A stretch of 5,187 nucleotides of DNA from Pseudomonadota bacterium. GTDB lineage: Bacteria > Bdellovibrionota > Bacteriovoracia > Bacteriovoracales > Bacteriovoracaceae. The translations under genes were made by a program, and so were the position numbers. The stretch is taken from the NCBI GenBank assembly GCA_023432655.1, contig JAEYUK010000114.1:1-5187 (forward strand), written 5' to 3'. Numbering within the stretch: the first letter of the stretch is position 1; each line of letters opens with the position of its first letter. Positions 1 through 5,187 of this stretch are shown here, in pieces. A model generated the notes under the pieces. It made no database searches and was not told where the DNA came from. It worked only from the letters and a program-made list of their open reading frames with translations.

Positions 1-1
1 A

Positions 2-838
2 GGACATACTTACAGGGTCGGTGATTTAGATATTAATTTAGTAAAAGGAGAAATGGACCTTAAAGATGTCCGCGTCTTTCACAAAAGTTCAACCACAGGT
101 CTCGCCTATGTCCATCTTTTGAAAGTGAATTTCAATTGGCTGGATCTTGCCCGAGATGAGAAAAATTATAACCTCCATGCCGACGTTGTGGATGTCTTAC
201 TCTCTAAACATTTGGTTCAAGAAATTGGACGCATAAAACAGGATGCTAAAGCGGATAGGGTGAGGGGAATTTTTTTAAAAAGTGTCACGGCCAATGTTAA
301 GCGCTTTAATCTCCGCGAGATGGATAACGATAATATACGAACTGTTTTGACGTTGAATGATTTGGAAGCCAACTTAAAAAATATGGCGACCGAAAAGATT
401 TATGACAACTCTGAGTTTACTTTAAAATCAAAAATTCTTGAAGGGGGAGCTTTCAGTCTTACTGGAAGAGCGGAAAAAGTAGATGGTTCTCTCTCCTGGA
501 AACTCACTGGGAATCTTTCTGGTATACCTTCACGAGTTCTTGAGAAAATGGCCGGAACTGAAGCTCCTCTTGATCTGGCGGAGACTAAGGTCGATGCCGC
601 CATTGTGGCCCGTTCTGCAGATGGGATAATTAAAGGTGAGATGGATTCTCGCATTAAGGATTTTCGTTTTACAGAAGAAAAGACTCAAGACCTAATCAGA
701 AGAGGACTTAATCGGGTGACTAAGCTTCTTTTACAGGACAAATTAGAAGAAGATGGCAGTCTCAAAGTAAGTATACCGTTTACGTTGAAAGAGAGTTTTT
801 CTGTTGATGTTCCGGAAGCTTTGAAGAAGATCGAATAG
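2..838 (+). CDS. AsmA/DUF748-like periplasmic protein, C-terminal part (5' truncated by window edge)
   Basis: The frame is open to the left edge. The 17 codons before the first ATG (53) read GHTYRVGDLDINLVKGE and run smoothly into MDLKDVRV, a pattern (a short beta strand, then 'G..DL.DV.V') that I associate with the start of an AsmA/DUF748-type repeat domain. ATG 53 is therefore probably an internal Met: no signal peptide follows it, and the nearby AGGAG (46-50) lies only 2 bases upstream, too close for a good ribosome site. The visible 278 residues are rich in alternating hydrophobic beta-strand segments (for example FTLKSKILEGGAFSLTGRA and DGSLSWKLTGNLSGIPS). No membrane span or catalytic motif is seen, and the protein ends in EALKKIE. 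AsmA-like proteins are inner-membrane-anchored, periplasm-spanning and linked to lipid transport or outer-membrane homeostasis; that role here is inferred. The family call is by eye from weak similarity, and another beta-rich periplasmic protein is possible. The gene converges on the minus-strand operon. Confidence 0.6.
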   Translation, partial: GHTYRVGDLDINLVKGEMDLKDVRVFHKSSTTGLAYVHLLKVNFNWLDLARDEKNYNLHADVVDVLLSKHLVQEIGRIKQDAKADRVRGIFLKSVTANVKRFNLREMDNDNIRTVLTLNDLEANLKNMATEKIYDNSEFTLKSKILEGGAFSLTGRAEKVDGSLSWKLTGNLSGIPSRVLEKMAGTEAPLDLAETKVDAAIVARSADGIIKGEMDSRIKDFRFTEEKTQDLIRRGLNRVTKLLLQDKLEEDGSLKVSIPFTLKESFSVDVPEALKKIE

Positions 839-855
839 AATATGGAGCAAGGGGC

Positions 856-886
856 AAAAAAAAGCCCCGACTCGCATTCGGGGCTT
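856..886 (-). terminator. intrinsic terminator with T8 tract on the minus strand
   Basis: A perfect 9-bp GC-rich stem (862-870 with 878-886, AAGCCCCGA/TCGGGGCTT) encloses a 7-base loop. On the minus strand it runs straight into eight T (complement of A 856-863), the canonical orientation. On the plus strand the stem is followed by CCACCATC with no T-tract, so termination of the AsmA-like gene (stop at 838) would be weak, although A-tract/hairpin structures can act in both directions. No protein gene on the minus strand ends here, hence the small-RNA proposal. Confidence 0.8.
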
Positions 887-903
887 CCACCATCAGGTAT
901 CCT

Positions 904-936
904 GCTAATTATGAAGCTCGCATCAACATAACTAAC
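904..936 (-). other. RNA hairpin, stable only on the minus strand
   Basis: The arms are 936-927 and 913-904 (minus strand GTTAGTTATG and CATAATTAGC), with a 13-base loop. All ten positions pair in RNA if two G-U wobbles are allowed; the plus strand has two mismatches. Two further pairs (938/902 and 939/901) can form outside an A-A mismatch. It is not followed by a T-tract, so it is not itself a terminator. Confidence 0.55.
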
Positions 937-1036
937 TGACCAACCTTTTATCACTGAATGATATTTTTCTGTAGAATTGTCTTAAGGCCATAATCGGATT
1001 TTGTAGCACAGGGTTGCAACAGGTCTTTTTTATAGG

Positions 1037-1066
1037 AAAAAAAAATGCCCTCTAACTGAGGGCATT
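1037..1066 (-). terminator. intrinsic terminator of the minus-strand operon
   Basis: A perfect 9-bp stem (1044-1052 with 1058-1066, AATGCCCTC/GAGGGCATT) with a 5-base loop is followed on the minus strand by a T9 tract (A 1037-1045 on the plus strand; its first bases also form the stem base). It begins 29 bases after the stop codon of the exported-protein gene (1096), the expected place and orientation for the end of that transcript. Confidence 0.92.
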
Positions 1067-1095
1067 CCTTGGAGTGAAGTCTAAAGCGAGGTTTT

Positions 1096-2160
1096 TTACA
1101 AGCTTACACATCTGACTGAAGCTGCTTGTTTTTGGTTCGACTCTAATGAAATTTCTCCATCTGAGCCATTGATAATATATGTAGAAACACCGAGGTTTGT
1201 GCTGCTCCAAAAATGGTAATCAAATCCATCTCCATACATGTTTGGAAGATTTGACTGCAGACGAGGGAATTGTGCTTCCCATTCACCTATCTTAGGAAGT
1301 CGCCAGTTGAGATTCATGTAACCCAATTCTGGGATTCTGTGATTTTTGCAAATGTTCAGCGCCACAGGGAGCCTCACTCTGGAGGGAAGTCGATCACTCC
1401 AGATAATCCCGGTAATTAAATCTTTATAGATCTCTTTTTGGTCTAATGTTCTGGTCACTAAAACGATATATTCCCTTCCGAAATATTGATAGGAGCAGTC
1501 TTCAATTCGCTGATTGATACTTCCAAAAAGCCCACAAGGCCTTTTATAGGCATCCTGGACTTGCAACGAATCATTAATCAGTCGGTCCAGAACCATGCGA
1601 TCTAAGGGAGAAGACATCAAATGCGCCGTTACTTTTCTGCTGGCAAAAGATGAATTTTCATTCAAGGCCTTTCTACGAATAGCATAAACAGCTTCATGGA
1701 TGTATAAGGCAGCCTTATTGAGATTATCCAGTTTCCTGTAAATTTCTTCAGAAATAATGAGCTTATCGTCTAATGTGTAAGTGGCCAGCTGTTCATAATT
1801 ACAACCTTTTTTCTTGATAATAGGGAAGGCATCTTCAGTCAGTTCTAATTCATGGCCGTCAGGAATAAATACAGTGTTTTCTCGGATGTGCTCTATCTCT
1901 CTGCTCAATTTACCATAGAAGGATACATTGTCAGAAGTTCTGTTCAAAGCAACATGAACTAAGCTATCGACTTCGATTTCGTTATTTTGGTAATCCAAAT
2001 GATATAGGATTCTTCCTTCATAAATATCCAGAAGTTCTGCGGAATTGATTATACCGTTACTGTCCCGACAAACGACTGAGTATCCGCCATTTCCTTTGTC
2101 ACCGGCGAGAACTGTAAATGAAAGGGCCATCATGGTTATGGCCATTAAGTATTTTTTCAT
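1096..2160 (-). CDS. exported DUF1566-like (Lcl C-terminal-like) protein with N-terminal GNGG/VCRD domain
   Basis: This 354-residue protein has a clear Sec signal peptide: MKK, a hydrophobic core, and a VLA motif at 17-19 with likely cleavage before G20. The mature protein opens with KGNGG..VVCRD (22-33) and AELLDIYEGR (41-50), a signature I recognise from secreted hypothetical proteins of Bdellovibrio-like bacteria. A middle helical part carries LNKAALYIHEAVYAIRR (147-163). The C-terminal third matches the DUF1566/Lcl pattern: TGIIW (250-254), C271, WRLPKIGEWE (286-295), FWSST (317-321) and VRCV at the end (349-352). Six Cys remain after cleavage (31, 120, 209, 222, 271, 351), an even number suited to disulfides outside the cytoplasm. 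The function of the family is not established; surface or periplasmic binding is a guess. The ATG at 2160 has a strong AGGAG five bases upstream. It is the second gene of an operon with the regulator, and a terminator follows it. Confidence 0.85.
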   Translation of the reverse strand: MKKYLMAITMMALSFTVLAGDKGNGGYSVVCRDSNGIINSAELLDIYEGRILYHLDYQNNEIEVDSLVHVALNRTSDNVSFYGKLSREIEHIRENTVFIPDGHELELTEDAFPIIKKKGCNYEQLATYTLDDKLIISEEIYRKLDNLNKAALYIHEAVYAIRRKALNENSSFASRKVTAHLMSSPLDRMVLDRLINDSLQVQDAYKRPCGLFGSINQRIEDCSYQYFGREYIVLVTRTLDQKEIYKDLITGIIWSDRLPSRVRLPVALNICKNHRIPELGYMNLNWRLPKIGEWEAQFPRLQSNLPNMYGDGFDYHFWSSTNLGVSTYIINGSDGEISLESNQKQAASVRCVSL

Positions 2161-2165
2161 GCTGG

Positions 2166-2170
2166 CTCCT
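2166..2170 (-). promoter_or_regulatory. Shine-Dalgarno AGGAG overlapping the regulator's stop codon
   Basis: On the minus strand the regulator ends in TAG (2171-2169), and its last two bases are the first two of AGGAG (2170-2166). Five bases then separate this site from the ATG at 2160. Ribosomes finishing the regulator would sit on the next gene's ribosome site, so translational coupling is likely. It also fixes the start of the exported-protein gene. Confidence 0.8.
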
Positions 2171-2960
2171 AATGCACCTTTTTATCTTTTGTCTCTGTTA
2201 AGGGATAAAACTGTATGGCCAGTTGGTACACCTCAGTTTTCTCTCCTTCTTCAAGGAGTGCCGCCATCTTTTGACGGAACTCACGGATGATAATTTTTGC
2301 CTCTGGTAGTTTGCTTAAATCCAGGGCCAGGGTTGAAGAAGAATAATCTCTTAATTCTGTAGCTATTTTTTCTAATTTCTCTTTACCCATATCCAGGGTT
2401 TCTTTATGCGATTCACGAAGTGCCTGGCTGGTAATATCTTCTGTAGTTCTGACATCTGAATGGACTTTTGAGAGATATCCGTCCTCATCATTTTCTAAAA
2501 GCCCGCAGATAATTAAATTATTGATCACGACTTCGGTCCGATTCATGGTTAAGTCAAGGTACCGGGCCACCTCTTCTTTGGTGCGTTTAAAATCTTTAAG
2601 ATTGAATAGTTCTAAAAGTGCGTAGTGTTCCCATTCCGCAATGATCTTATAGTAAGATTCGTCAAGCATAAGCCTATTATCGATTGGACTCACCTTGATC
2701 TGATCCAAAGCGGATTTACTTCGCGACAAACTTTCAACGAATAGACTCTTCTCCACCGGTCCCAGCCCCAGGCGGGCAGCAACGCTGTTAGAATCTTTTT
2801 GCGGTAGAGGCCTATTTCCTTTAATGATTTGGCTCAATGTGGCCGGATGGATACCAATATCCCGGGCATAGGCCCTTAACGAATAGTGAGGGTTATTCCT
2901 CTGTTTAATAGAGAAATCTTCCTTAATCTTAGCTAGGTAGTATGGCTGTCCTGTACTCAT
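2169..2960 (-). CDS. TIGR02147/DUF4423-family transcriptional regulator
   Basis: This cytoplasmic protein is 263 residues long from the ATG at 2960. An in-frame TTG at 2987 would add nine residues (HTHVKLRD follows it). I prefer the ATG because family members begin just before the '..YL..I..DF...KQ..NP.YS.RA.AR' segment, seen here at about residues 7-34; neither start has a good Shine-Dalgarno. An N-terminal helix-turn-helix of Cro/XRE type spans about 26-67 (SLRAYARDIGIHPATLSQII, then KGNRPL). A winged-helix-like segment follows at about 109-163 (ALLELFNLKDFKRTKEEVAR ... CGLLENDEDGYL), then the typical tail with SSSTLALDLSKLPEAK and YQLAIQFYPLT (245-255). These proteins are abundant in Bdellovibrio and Fibrobacter relatives, often beside exported proteins; their targets are mostly unknown. 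Here the gene leads an operon with the exported protein and is divergent from the PLD genes, so control of either is plausible but inferred. Confidence 0.88.
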   Translation of the reverse strand: MSTGQPYYLAKIKEDFSIKQRNNPHYSLRAYARDIGIHPATLSQIIKGNRPLPQKDSNSVAARLGLGPVEKSLFVESLSRSKSALDQIKVSPIDNRLMLDESYYKIIAEWEHYALLELFNLKDFKRTKEEVARYLDLTMNRTEVVINNLIICGLLENDEDGYLSKVHSDVRTTEDITSQALRESHKETLDMGKEKLEKIATELRDYSSSTLALDLSKLPEAKIIIREFRQKMAALLEEGEKTEVYQLAIQFYPLTETKDKKVH

Positions 2961-3088
2961 ATCCCGGAGCTTAACATGGGTGTGCAATAGAGTGTGGCAA
3001 GTATGTAAACAATATGTAGCAGAATCTTGAGTATGAAATAATTACAATTTCTCCCCTATGAAACGAAATATTCCCTATACAGGTAAGT
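2961..3088. promoter_or_regulatory. divergent intergenic region between the regulator and the PLD genes
   Basis: This 128-bp AT-rich stretch must carry promoters for both directions. For the PLD side, TACAAT at 3043-3048 is a good -10 hexamer about 40 bases before the ATG, but no convincing -35 lies 16-18 bases upstream, so an activator may be needed. For the regulator side I see no clear promoter. Near-direct repeats GTGTGCAA (2980-2987) and GTGTGGCAA (2992-3000) start 12 bases apart, about one helical turn, and could be an operator. The promoter assignments are weak. Confidence 0.4.
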
Positions 3089-4495
3089 ATGAAAAAATTC
3101 GTACTCCTTTTATGCCTGTTTATCCTTTCCAGTGCCCATGCTGACCAATTGGTCCTGCTCCGTGACGATAGCGACGCTCTTCAGGCGAGGGTCGACATTA
3201 TTCAGAGAGCGAAACATGAGATCCTGGTTGAATATTTTTCTGTCTGGAATGATGATCAGTCGATCGGCGGTATTGCCCTTCTCATGGCCGCGGCCAAGAG
3301 AGGCGTGAAAGTAAAGGTTATTGTAGATGCGCTATCTAATACCATTCCTAAAAAAACATTTGCCGCTCTATTACAGGAAGGTAAGGATCAGGCCGGCAAT
3401 CAGAATCTAGAAATTAAAGAGTACAATCCTTTAAGTCTTAATATTTTCAAAGCGACCCATCGGGATCACGCCAAAATGATTATCGTGGACGGTGAGGTTA
3501 TTATAACCGGCGGAAGGAACGTAGGTGATAAGTACTTTGGGATTAGCCGTATCCGAAACTTCAGCGATCTCGATCTGATGGCAAGAGGTTCAGTGGCCTC
3601 ATTAGCACGGGATAATTTCCTCTCAACCTGGAATGCCAAGCACACGAAGGTCACTAAACTTGGAAAATTTGACTCAAAGAACCTTCATGAAAGTGCGTGC
3701 GATAAAAACTATGATTATTATGAATTCGATCAATGCGAAAGAGACAGAAGACATTCTATTAAACGGGTGAATCAGGAAGTTAAGCGTATCCATGACATTC
3801 TTGAAGAGATCATGACAGTTGAGGATGATGATATTGTTATGGCCAACTCCGACCGGGACTGGTTTGCCTATTCTTATGAACAGAATAATTTAGAGTTTAT
3901 TTCCCATGGCACTGAAACATTAGTCTCTGAAGAGACGGCCTACCTTAATGAAAAGATGATGTCTTTCATTGCAAATGCAAAATCTGATGTGAATATTATT
4001 TCACCTTACCTGATCCCGACTGAAGAGTTGTTTAATATATTTAAGGAGCTTCTGGCCCGTAATGTTCGGATCAGAATCATTACTAATTCTCTTCGTTCAA
4101 CCGATAATCTCTTTGCTCAGGCCGGATACCGACAGGTCAAACCTCTCTTGATTAAATTAGGGGTTGAGATCTATGAATATGAAGGTCCTGACACTATCCA
4201 CGCCAAAACAGCGGTTGTAGATAATGAGATTGCCATGATCGGGACCTATAACATCGATCCACGTTCCGCCTATATCAATCGGGAAATTGCTATCTTTGTT
4301 AATAATGTTGAGCAGACCGGTTTTATTAATGAGTTAAATATGATTATTGATGATTTTAGGAACAATTCCACACTTGTGGGAAAAAATAAAGAGGCTTTTA
4401 ATCAGGAATTAGAACTGGCCGGTGTTTCCCGGTTTAAAAGGGCCATTCTGAAATCAATTACTTTTATACTTCCATGGATCAAGAACCAGCTGTAA
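3089..4495 (+). CDS. exported phospholipase D superfamily protein, ClsC-type cardiolipin synthase-like
   Basis: The protein has 468 residues, close to E. coli ClsC. A textbook signal peptide is present: MKK, a Leu-rich core, and AHA (16-18) with cleavage before D19. Two HKD motifs are intact: H127-x-K129-x4-D134 followed by GGRN (141-144), and H371-x-K373-x4-D378 followed by GTYN (385-388). Each contributes to a single active site in this superfamily. ClsC relatives join phosphatidylglycerol and phosphatidylethanolamine into cardiolipin; other members hydrolyse phospholipids or nucleic acids. The layout, including DPRSAYINREIAIF after motif 2 and a hydrophobic C-terminus ending LPWIKNQL, favours the ClsC group. 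The exact substrate is inferred. Only two Cys remain after cleavage (204 and 216), a likely disulfide. The start is set by the signal peptide and a modest AGG (3081-3083) five bases upstream. A second PLD gene follows after 68 bp, probably in the same operon. Confidence 0.88.
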   Translation: MKKFVLLLCLFILSSAHADQLVLLRDDSDALQARVDIIQRAKHEILVEYFSVWNDDQSIGGIALLMAAAKRGVKVKVIVDALSNTIPKKTFAALLQEGKDQAGNQNLEIKEYNPLSLNIFKATHRDHAKMIIVDGEVIITGGRNVGDKYFGISRIRNFSDLDLMARGSVASLARDNFLSTWNAKHTKVTKLGKFDSKNLHESACDKNYDYYEFDQCERDRRHSIKRVNQEVKRIHDILEEIMTVEDDDIVMANSDRDWFAYSYEQNNLEFISHGTETLVSEETAYLNEKMMSFIANAKSDVNIISPYLIPTEELFNIFKELLARNVRIRIITNSLRSTDNLFAQAGYRQVKPLLIKLGVEIYEYEGPDTIHAKTAVVDNEIAMIGTYNIDPRSAYINREIAIFVNNVEQTGFINELNMIIDDFRNNSTLVGKNKEAFNQELELAGVSRFKRAILKSITFILPWIKNQL

Positions 4496-4521
4496 TCCAA
4501 TGAAATAGTTCTCAGTTCTCT

Positions 4522-4553
4522 CCCTCAATTGTCCGATGTGGTCAAGGTGAGGG
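4522..4553 (+). promoter_or_regulatory. possible hairpin covering the ribosome site of the second PLD gene
   Basis: CCCTCA (4522-4527) is complementary to TGAGGG (4548-4553), and the inner TTG (4529-4531) can pair with CAA (4543-4545). The 3' arm contains GAGGG, the best Shine-Dalgarno for the ATG at 4564 (10 bases away). The fold would hide that site in the mRNA and lower translation of the second PLD relative to the first. No T-tract follows, so it is not a terminator. The pairing is seen; the regulatory role is inferred. Confidence 0.35.
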
Positions 4554-4563
4554 TGTTGATGTC

Positions 4564-5187
4564 ATGAAGTACTGGTTTGTATTTGCATTATTTATTGTTG
4601 GAGGCTTGGCCCTGGCCGTGCTTTCGAATGAAAATGATGTAGAACCTTATCGAAAATATTCCGACAAAAAGCACGACATGAGAATCATTAACTCCGGCAT
4701 GGCCTCCTTGTATGCCCGGGTAGATATGATCAGACGAGCAGAAAAGAGCATCGATCTTGAATCCTATATCTTTAACACTGACACCTCCGGAAAAATCATT
4801 CTAAAAGAACTCGTAGCCGCGGCAAAACGCGGAGTAAAAGTACGAATCCTCGTGGATAAATTCTTTGGTGTCTTTAAGCTCGATGAATACTATGCTCAGG
4901 AATTAAAAAAGCATGGAGTCGATGTCCGTTACTATAATGCTACCAGTATATTTCGTTTTTCCACTTTCCAGTCGCGAAATCATCGGAAGCTCATGGTCCG
5001 AGATGGAAAAGAAGCCATTACTGGAGGACGGAATATTGCTGATGAGTATTTTGATCTTTCCAAAAAGTTTAACTTTTTAGATCGTGATGCCACGATTGAA
5101 GGTGAGATCGTCGAAACGATGAATGAGAGTTTTGAGAGATTTTGGGATTCTCCACTAACCCAAATCCCTTCAGGTACAGTAGAGGCC
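4564..5187 (+). CDS. second phospholipase D superfamily protein, N-terminal part (3' truncated by window edge)
   Basis: An open frame of 208 codons runs without a stop to the right edge. The N-terminus is MKYWFVFALFIVGGLALAVL, a hydrophobic segment that is either a signal peptide (AxA at 16-18) or a membrane anchor. The PLD domain follows: SLYARVDMIRRAEKSIDLES (48-67), AAAKRGVKVRILVD (85-98), and HKD motif 1 as H140-x-K142-x4-D147 with ITGGRN (152-157). It is a clear paralogue of the upstream protein: AAAKRGVKV and ITGGRN are identical, and the distance to motif 1 is similar. The second HKD motif must lie beyond the edge, so an intact enzyme is expected but not shown. The start ATG is supported by AAGGTGAGGG (4544-4553), and no in-frame start lies closer upstream. 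A ClsC-like role in cardiolipin or other phospholipid transfer is inferred from the family. Confidence 0.85.
   Translation, partial: MKYWFVFALFIVGGLALAVLSNENDVEPYRKYSDKKHDMRIINSGMASLYARVDMIRRAEKSIDLESYIFNTDTSGKIILKELVAAAKRGVKVRILVDKFFGVFKLDEYYAQELKKHGVDVRYYNATSIFRFSTFQSRNHRKLMVRDGKEAITGGRNIADEYFDLSKKFNFLDRDATIEGEIVETMNESFERFWDSPLTQIPSGTVEA

Larger units (their letters stand above)
856..985 (-). ncRNA. candidate small RNA, minus strand, with two hairpins sharing loop heptamer ATGCGAG
   Basis: No credible protein gene occupies 839-1095, yet an intrinsic terminator facing the minus strand sits at 856-886, beyond the terminator of the minus-strand operon (1037-1066). Read on the minus strand, 936-927 pairs with 913-904 in a 10-bp stem that uses two G-U wobbles (935/905 and 932/908). 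On the plus strand those positions are C-A or A-C mismatches, so only a minus-strand RNA folds well. The 13-base loop contains ATGCGAG (923-917), and the 7-base terminator loop is exactly ATGCGAG (877-871). A weak sigma70-like promoter can be proposed (TTGCAA at 1019-1014, then GATTAT at 995-990 after 18 bases), which would place the 5' end near 985. The 5' end and the existence of the transcript are inferred. The hairpins and the T8 tract are seen directly. Confidence 0.38.

Noticed and set aside
400..654. Minus-strand frame of 84 codons inside the AsmA-like gene
   Set aside because: It lies wholly opposite a well-supported coding sequence, is rich in Ser and Arg without any domain pattern, and has no upstream context.
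685..954. Minus-strand frame of 89 codons crossing the terminator at 856-886
   Set aside because: It begins with GTG, reads through the T8 terminator and then antisense through the AsmA-like gene; no protein family is recognisable.
932..991. 19-codon minus-strand frame (MALRQFYRKISFSDKRLVS) within the putative small RNA
   Set aside because: No Shine-Dalgarno lies before the ATG, it is very short, and its end overlaps the hairpin stem. A dual-function RNA cannot be excluded, but nothing supports it.
2045..2290. Plus-strand frame of 81 codons spanning the junction of the two minus-strand genes
   Set aside because: It is a shadow of two strongly supported genes, with no domain and no credible start context.
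3058..3135. ATG at 3058 as an alternative start upstream of the first PLD gene
   Set aside because: It is 31 bases before the PLD ATG and out of frame, it lacks a ribosome site, and it soon reaches a stop. The signal peptide beginning at 3089 fixes the start.
3466..3654. Minus-strand frame of 62 codons opposite the first PLD gene
   Set aside because: It is opposite the HKD motif 1 region of a clear enzyme gene, with no recognisable product.
1..5187. CRISPR arrays, tRNA or rRNA genes, insertion sequences, phage genes
   Set aside because: I saw no regularly spaced repeats, no cloverleaf or rRNA-like sequence, and no transposase, integrase or terminal inverted repeats on either strand.

Overview
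The window looks like a chromosomal segment of a predatory bacterium of the Bdellovibrionota, most like the Bacteriovorax/Peredibacter side of that phylum. The grounds are a moderate G+C content (roughly 40-45% by eye), a TIGR02147/DUF4423-type regulator, and a small secreted protein that starts its mature part with the GNGG...VVCRD...ELLD.YEGR signature. Both families are, to my knowledge, especially abundant in these organisms. This placement is an inference from protein families, not from a marker gene.

Layout. (1) 2-838, plus strand: the 3' end of a gene that enters from the left edge, encoding an AsmA/DUF748-like periplasmic protein. (2) 839-1095: a gene-free stretch with two intrinsic terminators, both with their T-tract on the minus strand. 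The one at 1037-1066 ends the minus-strand operon. The one at 856-886 has no minus-strand protein gene to serve and is best explained as the end of a small minus-strand RNA. That putative RNA has two hairpins that both carry the heptamer ATGCGAG in the loop. (3) 2960 down to 1096, minus strand: a two-gene operon, a TIGR02147-type regulator followed 8 bp later by an exported DUF1566-like (Lcl C-terminal-like) protein whose Shine-Dalgarno overlaps the regulator's stop codon. (4) 2961-3088: a divergent intergenic region. (5) 3089-5187, plus strand: two tandem phospholipase D superfamily genes related to ClsC-type cardiolipin synthases. The first is complete with a clear Sec signal peptide. The second has an N-terminal hydrophobic segment and runs off the right edge.

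How it fits together. Almost everything encoded here is predicted to act at or beyond the inner membrane: an AsmA-like protein (envelope lipid homeostasis in known relatives), an exported Cys-rich protein, and two exported or membrane-anchored PLD enzymes. The regulator is cotranscribed with the Cys-rich protein and divergent from the PLD pair, so it could control either. The strongest candidate for something undescribed is the small minus-strand RNA at about 856-985. Its loop heptamer is complementary to a third copy of CTCGCAT inside the convergent AsmA-like gene.
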